Below, piece after piece: positions 22,325 to 33,253 of a stretch of 64,000 bases of DNA. A model generated the notes under the pieces. The model saw only the letters and a list, made by a program, of their open reading frames with translations, was not told the origin of the DNA and did no database searches. This DNA is from Locusta migratoria (lineage: Eukaryota > Arthropoda > Insecta > Orthoptera > Acrididae), in assembly GCA_026315105.1 (NCBI GenBank), contig CM048744.1, positions 972,198,221 to 972,262,220 of the forward strand, in the 5' to 3' direction. Positions within the stretch are counted from its first letter, which is position 1; each line of letters starts with the position of its first letter. The translations under genes were made by a program, and so were the position numbers.

Positions 22325-24500
22325 TAGACATATGACCCAGGGGCAAATATAGACTCTGACCATACCTTGCTGGTTATGAACTGTAGGCTGAAACTGAAGA
22401 AACTACAAATAGGTAGGAAAACGAGATGGGACCTGGATAAATTGAGGGAACCTAAAGTTCTCCAGAACTTCAGTGGGAGTCTTTGACAACAATTGACAGA
22501 AACAGGGGAAAATAAAGCAGTGGCGGAGGAATGGGTAAAATTGAGAGATGAAATAGTGAAGGAAGCAGACGACAAAATAGGTAGGAAGGCAAGAACTAAC
22601 AAAAATCCTTGGATATCACAGGAGATACTAAATTTAATCGATGAAAGGAGAAAATATAAAAATGCAGTAAATGAAACAGGCAAAATGGAGTACAGACGAC
22701 TAAGAAATGAGATTGACAGGAAGTGCAAAATGGCTAAGCAGGAGTGGCTAGAAGTCAAATGCAAGAATGTTGAAGAATGTATAAATAGGGGAAAAATAGA
22801 TACAGCCTACAGGAAAATAAAAGAAACATTTGGAGATGAGAAAAACAGCTCTATGAGTATCAAGGACACTGATGGAAAACCAGTTCTCAGCAAAGAAGGG
22901 AAAGCTGAAAGGTGGAAAGAGCATATAGAGGGGCTCTACAAAGGAAATGAACTTCGAGGCAATATTGTAGGAAGGGAAGAGGATGTAGAGGAAGATGAAA
23001 TAGGTGATACTGTACTGAGAGAAGAATTTGACAGAACTCTGAAAGACCTAAGTCGAAACAAGGCCCCTGGAGTAGATGATATTCCCTCAGAGCTACTGAA
23101 GTCTCTGGGAGAACCAGCCATGACAAACCTGTCTCACCTGGTGTGTAAGATGTATGAGACAGGCGAAGTACCCTCAGACTTTAAGAAAAATGGTATGATC
23201 CCCATTCCATAAAAAGCAGGTGCTGACAGGTGTGAAAACTACCATCAGTTTAATAAGTCAAGGTTGCAAAATATTAACATTAATTATATACAGAAGGATG
23301 GAAAAGCTGGTAGAATCCGACCTTGGGGAAGATCATTTTGGGTTCAGGAGAAATGTAGGAACACGGGAGGCAATACTCACTTTACGGCTTATCCTAGAAG
23401 ATAGATTAAGAAAAGGCAAATCTACATTTCTAGCTTTTGTAGATTTGGAGAAGGCTTTTGACAATGTTGATTGGAATAAACTCTTTCAGCTTCTGAAGCA
23501 AGCAGGAGTAAAATATAGGGAGGGTAAGTTTATTTAAAACTTGTACAAAAACCAGACAGCGGTTATCAGAGTTGAAGGGCATGAAAGGGGTGCAGTGGTT
23601 GGAAAGGGAGTAAGACAGGGTTGTAGCCTTTCTCCAATGTTATTCAATTTGTACATTGAACAAGCTATAAAGGAAAGCAAGGAGAAATTTGGAGAAGGAA
23701 TTAAAGTTCAGGGTGAAGAAATAAAAACATTGCGTTTTGCCGACGACACAGTAATTGTCAGATACAGCAAAGGACCTGGAAGAGCAATTGAACGGAATGG
23801 ACAGTGTGCTGAAGGGTGCATATAAGCTGAACATTAACAAGAGCAAAACTAGGGTAATGGAGGGCAGTGTAAGAAAATCAGGTGATGCTGCAGGAATTAT
23901 ATTGGGAAACGAAGCAATAAAGGAGGTAGATGAGTTTTGTTACTTGGTCAGTAAAATAACAAATGATGGTCGCAGTACAGAGGATATAAAATGCAGAATA
24001 GCAATGGGTAGAAAAGCGTTCTTGAAAAAGAGAAATTTGTTAACATCGAATATTGATTTAAGCCTAAGGAAGTCCTTTCTGAAGGCATTTGTATGGAGTG
24101 TTGCCTTGTATGGGAGTGAGACATGGACGATAAACAGTGCGGAGAGGAAGAGGATAGAGGCTTTTGAAATGTGATGCTACAGAAGAATGCTGAAGCGTAA
24201 CTAATGAAGAGGTACTGAACAGAATTGGGGAGAAAAGGAATTTCTGGCCTACCTTGACTAAAAGAAGGGATAGATTGGTAGGACACATTCTTAGACATCA
24301 AGGAATTGTGAATTTAGCGTTGGAGGGAAGTGTGTGGGGAAAAAATCGCAGAGGAAGACCAAGAGATGGATACAGTAAGCAGATTCAGACAGATGTAGGG
24401 TGCCGTTCCTATGTGGAGATGAAGAGGCTTGCTCAGGATAGGGTATTGTGGAGAGCTGCATCAAACCAGTCTCCGGACTGAAGACCACAAGACACAACAC
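22325..24500 (+). mobile_element. RTE retrotransposon, copy B (5'-truncated)
   Basis: Starts inside the endonuclease C-terminus (GADIDSDHTL...) and runs to the conserved 3' terminus TCTCCGGACTGAAGACC, followed by an ACAAGACACAACACA tail. Otherwise collinear with copy A at high identity. 5' truncation is the usual outcome of target-primed reverse transcription. It ends directly against the repeat at 24499. Confidence 0.85.
22335..24481 (+). pseudogene. RTE polyprotein copy B, broken
   Basis: Linker frame 22493-23212 (NKAPGVDDIPSELL at about 23059), stop at 23210-23212, RT from 23220 (FGFRRNVGTREA, FVDLEKAFDNVDW, GVRQGCSLSPMLFNLY, FADDTVIV). Breaks: TGA in the linker near 22486, stop 23210-23212 (homologous to the copy A stop at 8697), stop at 23535-23537, a 2-nt deletion just after FADDTVI (about 23757), TGA at 24172-24174 where copy A has Trp, and a 17-nt deletion near 24195. 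Copy B keeps FADD, which copy A has lost. Confidence 0.85.
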
Positions 24501-24673
24501 ACCTGTGTCAGTTGCTGCAGATTTGGTCTTCCTGAACTCTTTGGCTGTTGTCTTTTCCACATTCTTTGGACTGCCTGCAATCAGATCCCTGAATATTGGT
24601 AGCTATAGGTGATTTGCCATCGGAGAAAGATAGCGCAGATACCGTATTGCGCGGAAGCTGCTGGTATCGATAC
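24499..24673 (+). repeat. Interspersed repeat segment, copy 2
   Basis: Counterpart of 20094-20270. Its left edge coincides with the RTE copy B tail. Confidence 0.6.
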
Positions 24674-25104
24674 TTCGGTGGATAGTGTGTGAACGAGGAA
24701 CGAGCACGTAGTGTACTGACATCCGCGCTGTTGGGTGAGATTCTGGGGTCGGCCGGTGGTCGACGGCGCGTGACCAAGTGCGTGTGCGGGTGCGTGTAGT
24801 GCGTGTGGCGCGTGGGAGCGCGTCTGAGGTGCGTCCGGTGCGGCCCTACCTGCCTAAGCAGCGCTACTGGCTCCCACGTCGCCAGCAGCCGCCGAGAAAC
24901 GCACAGCTCGACGCCAAATTCAGCACCGCGCTGCACCTCAAGTATTGTTAGTACCTAACTTAGAGGCCCGTTACTAGCTTACGTTCCAACTTAATCTTCA
25001 GTCGATCATTATAGAATACGTCAACATGAAAATCGTACTCCCGATTGTTGTGATGGAACAGGGACAGGATAATTGCAATGGTTAATATAGTTCATCATCA
25101 TCAT
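24674..25104. other. CpG-rich unassigned segment
   Basis: 24690-24940 is GC- and CpG-rich with repeated GTGCGTGTG-type words. The minus frame 24508-24936 (142 codons) is compositionally biased and has no domain. It could be an LTR or promoter-like remnant, but I cannot support either. Confidence 0.35.
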
Positions 25105-25168
25105 GAAACTTCCTGGCAGATTAAAATTGTTTCATATTAGCGCACACTCCGCCGCAGAGTGAAAAGTT
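25105..25168. repeat. Deletion remnant of a repeat with TGAAACTTCCTGGCAG end
   Basis: Only about 60 bp: one end TGAAACTTCCTGGCAGATTAAA and the opposite-type end GCGCACACTCCGC..GCAGAGTGAAAA. I recall these as the two ends of a much longer common orthopteran repeat, so the middle seems lost. The assignment is from memory. Confidence 0.4.
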
Positions 25169-25169
25169 T

Positions 25170-25616
25170 CATCTACATCTACATGGGATACTCTGCAAAT
25201 CACATTTAAGTGCCTGGCTGAGGGTTCATCGAACCACCATTATACTATTTATCTCCCATTCTCGAATAGCGCACGGGAAGAATGAACACCTGAATCTCTC
25301 CGTTCGAGCTCTGATTTCTCGTATTTTATTCTGATGATCATTTCTACCTATGTAAGTGGGAGTCAACAATATATTTTCAGATTTGGAGGAGAATGTTGGC
25401 GATTGGAGTTTCGTAAGTACCCCACGCCGCAGCGATAAGCGCCGTTGTTGTAATGATTCCCATCCCAGATCCTGTATTTCCGTAACGCTGTCTCCCCTGT
25501 ATCGTGACAATACGAAACGAGCTGCCATTCTTTGAACTCTTTCGATGTCCTCCGTCAAATCCACCTGATAAGGATCCCACACTGGGCAGAATATTCCAAA
25601 AATGGACGGACAAGCT
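25170..25616 (-). pseudogene. CR1/L2-like LINE copy 2, 3' fragment (minus)
   Basis: Encodes only the RT C-terminus (IFGIFCPVWDPYQVDL, VQRMAARFVLSRYRGDSV, LGWESLQQRRLSLRRG, IREIRARTERFRCSFFP), with a small deletion after DSVTE compared with the sister copies. The 3' tail is TGTAGATGTAGATG at 25170-25184. It is 5'-truncated at about 25616, where PLE sequence begins. Confidence 0.75.
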
Positions 25617-26500
25617 CCAGTTGCCACAATGCAAAAATCTCCTAACGACATGTTTCGGGCCTACATTAGCCCATTCTCAAGTTTTAAAAGAAGACAGCCA
25701 AGGAAAACGTAAATTAAAACGAAAACACTAAACCCTTAAATACGATCCATGTCAATATAACAAGGTATGTTCAGCCTAGACTGGCGTACCTTGAATTCTA
25801 AAACATAACTTCCCAAAGGCAGCGTCAAGCGTAAAATATTTGCGGCATATGCGCAATGTCAACAGATAAACATTCCTCACCGTAAAACATGTTTCTAGTT
25901 GGAGGCACAGTTGTAAACTGCTAACTATCTGCTCTGCTATATCAGTCGAAACGCTACCAACTACCAAAGATAAACCTACCGTATTGCTACTATTTACAGT
26001 AAACCCGTCTAAAAACACAAATTTAAAATGTATCCAAAAAAACATCTAACAGTATATCAGCCAACCCAACCCAAAGGAACCAAATGAGAGGGGAAGTTTC
26101 ACTGATTATCGAGAAGGACATTACCAAAATGAGACCAGAAATGTCCTTCAGACAATTCCGTCTGTTCATTTAATATGCTATTCGGTTCTTTTCTTAACGC
26201 ACAAAAAAATTTCAACCTCCTCCAGGTTAGACAGCAACCATCCCTTATCCTCATAATGTATTGGCCTCATACTGTTATTAATATTGCACAACGAATGCCG
26301 TTCATTTTTTTAGATGCTTCGCCACCGCCGAAGAGCCATTCTCAACGTTGTTATGCTCTTTAAATCGAATTTTAAAATTCCTACCAGTCTGTCCCACGTA
26401 TTTCATTTAACAATCTAAACATTTAACTTCATAAACTCCCGCTTTCCCCACCAAACAGACAACATGATGAAACAAGGCTGAGTCAAGAGACAATTGGGCG
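25617..26500 (-). pseudogene. Penelope-like element a: GIY-YIG domain and 3' terminal region
   Basis: On the minus strand near 26440-26310 one reads GVYEVKCLDC, KYVGQTGRNFKIRFKEH and NGSSAVAKHL, with at least one internal stop. This is the GIY-YIG nuclease fold, cysteine pair and downstream helix typical of PLE endonucleases. The RT part is missing. The 3' region ends near 25620 with a decayed hammerhead-like hairpin at 25653-25680 (TTGAGAA, GGGC/GCCC stem, GAAA). Confidence 0.6.
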
Positions 26501-26654
26501 ATAGTTCATACAGTTGTGAGATGGCATCGAAACAAATAGTCTTCAGTCGATCATTATACAAATCGTGAACATGAAAATTGTACTCCCGATTGTGAATACT
26601 GTACGGTGAAAACTGTAGGTGAGACGAGATTCGAAGATGGAACACAGTACTTCA

Positions 26655-27050
26655 CACACAAGGAGACCACAAAGGTATCGGATTTTAGATTTATTTCTTT
26701 ATTTGTGGTACCTGAAGTTCAGAACTCAAATAACAATCAGCCAAAGCCATTCGACGCAACTCTCAAATTCTCGAGAAAATCTTCTTTGAAGTTCAATTAC
26801 ACGTAAGCACCAATTATTAGAGTGCAGTATCTGTCGGTGTAGCTCAGGTGGTCGCGTTCTGTCATTATAACCATACGGTTCGTGGTTCGAATCGTGGCGT
26901 ATTAACATTTTATTTTTTCGTTGTCTGGGAATACTTCAATTTCGTATCTAATGGTAATTTTTATGAAAAGTGTACATATTTGTGTTCATTCGTAATTTCC
27001 TATATTTTATAAAACATTGTTAATAATTCTTTCAGTGAAAACAACTTCCT
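26655..27050 (+). repeat. tRNA-containing repeat (family 6), plus copy
   Basis: Starts ACAAGGAGACCACAAAGG, contains GTGGTACCTGAAGTTCAG, CCATTCGACGC and a tRNA-like core at 26833-26899 (A-box GTGTAGCTCAGGTGG, B-box GGTTCGAATC). The reverse-strand copy at 27200-27545 shares all these blocks in the same order. Confidence 0.6.
26833..26899 (+). repeat. tRNA-like core of family 6, plus copy
   Basis: TGTAGCTCAGGTGGTCGCG and GTGGTTCGAATCGTGGC give a readable D-arm, A-box and T-arm. The anticodon arm is not paired. Because the same core occurs in the inverted copy with different anticodon-arm bases, I read it as a SINE promoter rather than a tRNA gene. Confidence 0.5.
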
Positions 27051-27199
27051 TCAGTATTGGCTTCACTATTAGTAGACGATGGTAGTCTTCTACTTTTCAG
27101 TTAGTGAAGAGCTACAACGCTGTTTATGGAAAGTATTCTCCATAGGTTATAATGTCTTACCAAGCAGCTAACCTACTCAAATTATGTTTTAGGTGACAA

Positions 27200-27545
27200 G
27201 GTGTTAAGTTTGTCTACATTCACATAAAGACAAACTGACACAGAAAGTGAATTAGAGATCCCAATACGTTTTATATAACTGAATTCGAAAACGAAAAAAT
27301 GACAGCGGGATTCGAACCACTGACTCTACAGTTGTAAGACCAGAAAGGTACCGCCTGAGCTACACTGACAGATGCTGCAACTGTTCCAATTATTAATACT
27401 TAACGTGTACTTGCAAAACATTAATGTCGATCTTCTAGATTTGCTTCGAATGCCTTTGGGTGTTTGGAGTCCTGAACTTCACGTACCATAAATATAAAGA
27501 TATACTAAAACCATACACCCATGTGGTCTCCTTGTTAAAATGTTT
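27200..27545 (-). repeat. tRNA-containing repeat (family 6), minus copy
   Basis: Reverse complement starts AACAAGGAGACCACATGGG, then GTACGTGAAGTTCAGGAC, GGCATTCGAAGC and the tRNA-like core at 27301-27371 (B-box GGTTCGAATCCC). It forms an inverted pair with the copy 26655-27050. Confidence 0.6.
27301..27371 (-). repeat. tRNA-like core of family 6, minus copy
   Basis: Minus strand: GTCAGTGTAGCTCAGGCGG, then GTGGTTCGAATCCCGCTGTC. The T-arm pairs well; the anticodon arm is imperfect. Confidence 0.5.
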
Positions 27546-27697
27546 ATTGCTAACACAAGCTTACACTCGGTACAAACTGACTCCTGCTTGTAGTGCTCCT
27601 CTAGTTGCACATAAAACGAATATTTTGGAACTTAAAACTACATCAAACGTAAGAAACACATTGAACATTCTAGAAATAGTGAATACAAATCAAATTT

Positions 27698-27765
27698 GCC
27701 AGTGGCGGCATTTGAACCGGGGACCGCTAGCAATCTGCGACGCTAATCACTGCAGCACGCCTTCC
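27698..27765 (-). repeat. tRNA-like remnant next to the Gypsy 3' end
   Basis: Minus strand GTGCTGCAGTGATTAGCG (A-box-like) and CCCCGGTTCAAATGCCG (B-box-like). It lies directly beyond the recognisable Gypsy coding end. It may be a SINE remnant. Confidence 0.35.
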
Positions 27766-27842
27766 GTCGGAAGACTGTCGGTGTTGCTACCTTTTCTGAA
27801 AACCAGCGGCCCGCTGTTAGGTTCCGGCAGTGTCCTGGATCT

Positions 27843-28265
27843 TTACCTTCTAATTGACCTTCTAATGCGCCCTCCATATGGGAGTCCGGAGAATCCTTTC
27901 TTGCAGTGACGATGACCGGCGCCATACCCTCCTGTCGAGCCTTCATCATTATCATAACGGTCATAAGTCTTTGAACAAAACGCCGTTTCTATCTGCTCAT
28001 TGCGATCGTGGTAAGGCTTCATACGGAGGACGTGAACAATGTCTCTTCGTTTTTGTTGTTGAAAGGACGGTCCATAATTCTCGACTCCGTATGTGACGTC
28101 TGACAGGCTGCGTTTGACACGATACGGTCCAAAGTATCGCTTCAATAACTTTTCTGATTGCCCAACTTCCCGTACAGGGGTGAAAATCTATACCAGATCT
28201 CCTGGGCTGTACACAACAGGTCGGTGCTTGTCGTTATACCGCTGACGGTCCTTCTCCTGGGCGTC
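27843..28265 (-). pseudogene. Gypsy integrase C-terminal domain
   Basis: Minus-strand sequence reads LDAQEKDRQRYNDKHRPVVY, SPGDLV, a stop, FTPVREVGQSEKLLKRYFGP, then YRVKRSLSDVTYGVENYGP and RRDIVHVLRMKPYHDRN. This is the chromodomain-like/GPY-F region that follows the Gypsy integrase catalytic core. It continues the frame broken off at 30052-30060 (SIRTL), so the two halves were contiguous before the 1.78-kb insertion. Confidence 0.8.
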
Positions 28266-28269
28266 CAGT

Positions 28270-30051
28270 TATAACCCTACCCGTCCTACAACACCGGTTA
28301 CTATATGATAATTAGAAAAATGACCCGTGTGCCTAATTACCTTAATTTGGTGGAAAAGCTATCGGTAATGAAGCCGATGATGTAGTGGAGGCTATAACCG
28401 GAACGTTGCTGTACATCTTTAGTAGACAACAACGATCGATAGGAATGAAGAAAGTGGAAAGTAAAATTTTGAATAAAAATGATCAATGTTTAAATGAAAA
28501 AATGCGGAACAAACGGGACACAGGGATTAATTTGGAAAAGTGAATAATTTATTGATTTACGGTCGCCAGCTCGATGTACGAGCAAATAATTTGGTGGGAT
28601 GTCAATAATAGAAAAGTTAATTAACAACGTGAAATATTACGTAAAATTTGGGTGGGCAGAAAATCAGAGTGTGCGAGTCAAATTCGGTACAAAAGACACT
28701 GACAATACACTAATTACTGAGAAATAGTTTGCTAACACAGGGTTCATTGTAAGTCAGCAAAATGCAAGCCATAGCCGCGCAAATGCAACGTGTAGCAAAT
28801 CGTGCAAAACTCTCACCTTAATACCTACTATTTACAGCTTCAAATAATTAATTGTTTATATAAGTACCAGAACTTATTCTACAGTTAGTATGCCATGCGC
28901 TTTAGCAATAATCAAGTTGTAACTGAACTATTAACTATACTAATGGCAAGCTCAAAAAATTAATTAATGACTTGTCGTGCTAACACTGAATATTTAGAAA
29001 ACAACCATTTAACCTTCTGATTAACTTTTACTCTATCTTTAACAAGGAATTATTAGCATTCAAACACTTGTAAACAATTACTATTCTCACTAGTCAGTAC
29101 TTGCAAGTTAAAACAAACTTTACCTCAAAATAATATGCAGTGGAAAACACTTTTACACTGTTATTGAAATATCTTTTGAAATTGAAAGTTAATCTAGCAG
29201 TTTCGTTCAACTTAGTAAACCTATTGATCAGCAACACCGGCATAAGCTACGTTTAGTAAAACTTTTCTGAACACATTTTTTATTAACGACTGTCACATTG
29301 TCTTTAATGACTCTGATCTTTAGTTTTCTATAACTTTGTGACTATCCTCGGAAAAACAATGGATGTGGAAGGAACCTGTCTGGACAATGACTATGGGTAA
29401 TGATTTTAAACACAGGTTCACAAATAAGTGTTCGCTATTGAACAATCATCACTAATACGCTGGTTAGCTGTACATGCTAAGACAAACTGGACAGATCTTA
29501 CTGAATTTGATGTGCGACGTGGTGCTGCTGATTGAAGACTGTTGGCACTTTACAATTGGCAAACACAGGCTCTTCTTGGCGACGAATGTTAATTACAATT
29601 TAGGGCCCACAGCATTCCTCTTGATGCATTTTTTAATTATTTAAGCGTTGGCCGTATGAATAAATAATATTGCCTCTTCGCCGTCTCCTCTACTAGTGCC
29701 AATCCACGTACTTGTTCCGTACACCACTGAGCGCACTGTCAAAAGTAATGCGTCTGTCCTCCGCTACTTCTCAACAACGACTCCTTCTCGCTGTGCGCCT
29801 CTGCGCTACCAGCAATAAAAAACTCCCTACTCAAAGATGATTCTGTACAATAGCAAAGCCCTTGCTAACCCAGCGTGTCTACTACTTTTACAATATTTTT
29901 GACATATATGGAAATTAGCAGGAAAATGCAAATATATCACAGAAACAAAATATACAAATAATGAGGAAAAATGCATAAAGCATCGTTTTATATATCACCC
30001 TGTACGCACACATGACTGGAAAGCACCGTTAGTCACTGTGTTGTTGTCACA
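28270..30051 (-). mobile_element. 1.78-kb AT-rich insertion splitting the Gypsy integrase
   Basis: Flanked by a 4-bp direct repeat, CAGT (28266-28269 and 30052-30055); removing the insert and one CAGT restores integrase continuity. Read on the minus strand it starts TGTGACAACAACAC, has a TATA box (TATATAAAA, 29987-29995) 56 nt in, and ends GGGTTATA. No coding frame of note. It could be a solo LTR of another Ty3-type element (TG start, TATA box, short duplication), but the 3' end is not CA. Strand is given by the TATA box. Confidence 0.6.
29987..29995 (-). promoter_or_regulatory. TATA box in the 1.78-kb insertion
   Basis: TATATAAAA on the minus strand, 56 nt from the insertion's right end. 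Placement fits an LTR promoter; no transcription evidence is available. Confidence 0.4.
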
Positions 30052-30830
30052 CAGTGTCCGTATGCTAGCCAGCAGTTTTGCTTTTTCGACCCTGGTGATG
30101 AGCTGTTCCACATAGTCATCCTGAGTATCGTCCGGCTGGAACGGGAATAGCTTATCCATTCTCAGCTTCACGATCACGGAGCAGGAAAAACCGGCTTGAA
30201 GCCTGTGATGTCTTGCCTTGCTGTTTTCAAATGTCACGACTGGCAGTATTGTATCCCAATCATTCTGCTCAACATCGACGTCCATCAACAGCATATCTGC
30301 TAACGTCTTGTTGAAACGTTCTGTAAGACAAATTGTCTGAGGATGGTAGGCAGTTATTCTGTGGATAATGTCGCAACGTGACATTACGCCTGATACCAGT
30401 TTTGACTGGATTACTTTACCACAATCAGATATCACACGTCGTGCACCATGCTTCAAAATGTGTTCTACTAGGAACTTAGCGACCTCTGAAGCTACTGCAG
30501 TCGACACAGGTTTAGTGACAGCGTAGCGGATGAGGTAGTCTCTGCAGACTATTATCCATCGGTTACCGGTTGTCGATTTCGGGAACCTACCTAAAAGGTC
30601 GATTCCAATCCGGTGGAATGGAGATGCTGCAGGTGGAATTGTCCTGGAAGTAACTGCAGAACATGCTTCCGTCGCTGGCGCTACTTACGGTGACTGACAT
30701 GCTGTTTGACAGATCGGTAGACCTTGCCAGTAATAACTCGGTCTGACTCTGTCTACGGTCTTCACGAATCCCAAATAACGGATGTTGGAGCATCATGAAA
30801 ATATTTAAGAACTGGCCGAAGATGAGCTGG
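29995..30830 (-). pseudogene. Gypsy integrase N-terminal and catalytic core
   Basis: Catalyses insertion of element cDNA into the host genome. From 30610 down: GIDLLGRFPKSTTGNRWIIV (first Asp), ASEVAKFLVEHILKHGARRV, ISDCGK (second Asp), RITAYHPQT, LTERFNKTLADML (Glu), NDWDTILPVVTF and FQPDDTQDDYVEQLI. All three DDE positions are present. The reading frame shifts upstream of 30507, and the end of the frame at 29995 lies inside the 1.78-kb insertion. Confidence 0.8.
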
Positions 30831-30989
30831 AACGACCAGTAGCCACTTGGGGCCCAGTGGATCGTAGTTGCTGTTGTACAATATCCCGTTTATAAGTTGC
30901 AACTCTTTTGGTCGATTCTCCTTTTTTCCAAGGCCTCTGTGTTTTGTAATAATACTGGATCTTCTGTGTTCAGCTGTAATGTTACCTAA

Positions 30990-31260
30990 TTCATTGAGAG
31001 CGGAAATTTCGCCTGTGTTCGGCTAATGGTTTCCTCGAAAGGCAGTTGGCGTCGATTGTGTTTGCACCAGTTTCTGAATACCACTTTGACATTGCACTCC
31101 TGAAATCATAGTCGACCTGATGGATCCCTTCAAATTGGTCAGCCGACATAAAGAGGGGAGGTCCGTTACGTTGGTGAATAGTTTGCCGAATAAATACGAC
31201 CACAACTTGTTAATAACCCAGATAAAGGCAATACATTATTTCTCGGTTTCCGATTAGTTT
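30990..31260 (-). pseudogene. Gypsy RNase H C-terminal fragment
   Basis: Minus frame 31203-30991 includes FRSAMSKWYSETGANTIDAN and CLSRKP, the decayed form of the tether/RNase H end of Gypsy Pol (normally ending ADxLSRxP). Upstream 31450-31260 shows further pieces. It would degrade the RNA strand during reverse transcription; this copy is not intact. Confidence 0.6.
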
Positions 31261-31465
31261 ATCTCAAACTTTGACAGTACACTTAATGCATAAGCTTTTT
31301 CAGCACCTTCTTGGATTTGCACGAGCACTACACCAATACCGTAACCGCTAGCGTCTGTGCGAAGTTAGGTTTCCTCATTCTCGTCGTATAAGGCTAAAAT
31401 TGGTGCGGTAGTCAAAGCCTCCGTAAGTTCCCGGAAAGCTCTTTCGTCTCATCCCAGTGGACACT

Positions 31466-31467
<2 letters not shown>

Positions 31468-31497
<30 letters not shown>
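31468..31497. repeat. (GAC)10 trinucleotide run in Gypsy pol
   Basis: Ten GAC units in the RT-RNase H linker region on the opposite strand to the gene (GTC on the coding strand). Confidence 0.9.
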
Positions 31498-31499
31498 CT

Positions 31500-32160
31500 C
31501 GACAACGGCTGTGTGAGCACAGCCCGAAGAAACTTCACATCACGTATGTGCTGAGGAGTTGGGAATTTCGTGACTGCCCTTAGTTTATCTGGATCTTGAC
31601 GGACACTATCTCCATTCACTAGGTGTCCCCAGGATTTTTATCTATTTGGCGACGAAGTGGCACTTCTTTGTCTTTCTGAACACACTTCAACACAGTTCAC
31701 CGGTGGCTTAGATGTTCCGCAAATGTCCTTAAGAAAACGTCATCCAGGTAACAGATATGTCGTCCATTTAAGATGTCGAAGCAAGTTGTCCATCATGCGT
31801 TCGAATGTGACCGGAGCATTACATAGTCCAAACGGTATGACTTCGAATTCGTAGCGGCAGTCAGGTGTAATAAAAGCAGTCCTCGCCCTGTCAGCTTAGT
31901 CAGCTTTGATTTGCCAGTAACCAGTTTGCATATCCCTGGTTGAGAAGTACATAGCTCCTTTCAAGCAGTCGAAGGTGTCATCAATGCGCGGCAATGGGTA
32001 GATTTTGCGCAGCTGCCGATAGTCGACACAGAAACGCCACTGACCATCCTTCTTCATGAGGACCATTGAAGACGACCAGGGGACTCTCTGAAGGTTGAAT
32101 GTCATCTTGCAACATCTTCTCCACTTCTTCCCGAATTATCCGTCTTTCAGTTGGTGACAC
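31500..32160 (-). pseudogene. Gypsy reverse transcriptase
   Basis: Minus-strand frame 32105-31896 has VPWSSSMVLMKKDGQWRFC, VDYRQLRKIYPLPRIDDTFD, LKGAMYFSTRDMQTGYWQIK. This continues as TAFITPDCRYEFEVIPFGLC, NAPVTFERMMDNLLRHLKW (31865-31760). The catalytic YxDD box is lost: the sequence becomes TYLLPG followed by a stop. Downstream VNGDSVRQDPDKLRAVTKFP is the post-RT region. Clearly Ty3/Gypsy type and inactive. Confidence 0.85.
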
Positions 32161-32565
32161 TAATACGAACGCTGGCTAATTGGTGGATTATCCCCAGTAC
32201 CGACACACTATGGGCCATTCATCTGGCTATTCTCCTGGCTGGGCCTGAATGCACCTGAAAATTGGTGTAGTAAACACCTATTGACGTTCCCAGGCCCTAA
32301 ATGCAATACCATAGTATTTCCTCTAGCGCGTTGTCGGCAGTAACAGCAGAGCATGAGACTTCGTCTATGACATTTAGCGCACTATCCTGGACTGGTTCAG
32401 CTGTTACAACAAATTCTTTTAGGAATGAGTTGCAATTGTTCTTGAAAATTAGTGATCCAAAGTTCTCCTCGACTACCTGTAATGCTTAAGATAGCCGCTA
32501 GTGTGTAGATTTCCTTTCTTATACTGATTAGCTTTTTTGTGATCGACAAGCGCTTCATAGTACGT

Positions 32566-33253
32566 ACATGAGTACGAAAAGAAATCCGTTAAACTTTGTA
32601 TACAACATAAATCAATCAAATGTGAAGGCCGTAAACTCCACAAAATACCTAGGAATCACTATTACTTCAGACTTTAACTGGAAAGAACACGTAGATAATA
32701 ACGTGGGAAAAGGGAACGAGAGACTGCGTTTTATTGGCAGAACCCTTAAAAGATGCAACAGAACTACTAAAGAAACTGCATACACTGCACTTGTCCGTCC
32801 ATTTTTGGAGTATTGCAGCCCAGTGTGGGATCCTTATCATGTGGGTTTGACGGAGGACATCGAAAGAGTCAAAAGAAGGGCAGCTCGTTTCGTATTGTCG
32901 CGATACAGGGGAGACAGCGTTACGGAAATGATACAGGATCTGGGATGGGAATCATTACAACAACGGAGCTTATCGCTGAGGCGTGGGTTACTTGCGAAAC
33001 TCCAATCGCCAACATTCTCCTCCGAATGCGAAAATATATTGTTGACTCCCACTTACATAGGTAGAAATGATCATCAGAATAAAATAAGAGAAATCAGAGC
33101 TCGAACAGAGAGATTCAGGTGTTCTTTCTTCCCGCGCGCTATTCGAGAATGGAATGGGAGATAAATAGTATAATTCTGGTTCGATGAACCCTCTGCCAGG
33201 CACTTAAATGTGATTTGCAGAGTATCCCATGTAGATGGAGATGTAGATGTAGA
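32566..33253 (+). pseudogene. CR1/L2-like LINE copy 3 (plus), inside Gypsy
   Basis: Open frame 32568-33164 (198 codons) covers the RT C-terminal half: INPLNF-type start, VNSTKYLGITITSDFNWKEH, LRFIGRTLKRCNRTTKETAY, TALVRPFLEYCSPVWDPYHV, KRRAARFVLSRYRGDSVTEM, then IREIRARTERFRCSFFPRAI and a stop. 3' tail GTAGATGGAGATGTAGATGT. It is the least damaged copy over this region but 5'-truncated, so it lacks the catalytic RT motifs. A short ATAGT flank match is the only hint of a target duplication. Confidence 0.85.

Noticed and set aside
25653..25680. Hammerhead core in PLE-a
   Set aside because: The stem II hairpin GGGC/GCCC and GAAA are present, but the CTGANGA box reads TTGAGAA (two changes); kept only as a decayed remnant.
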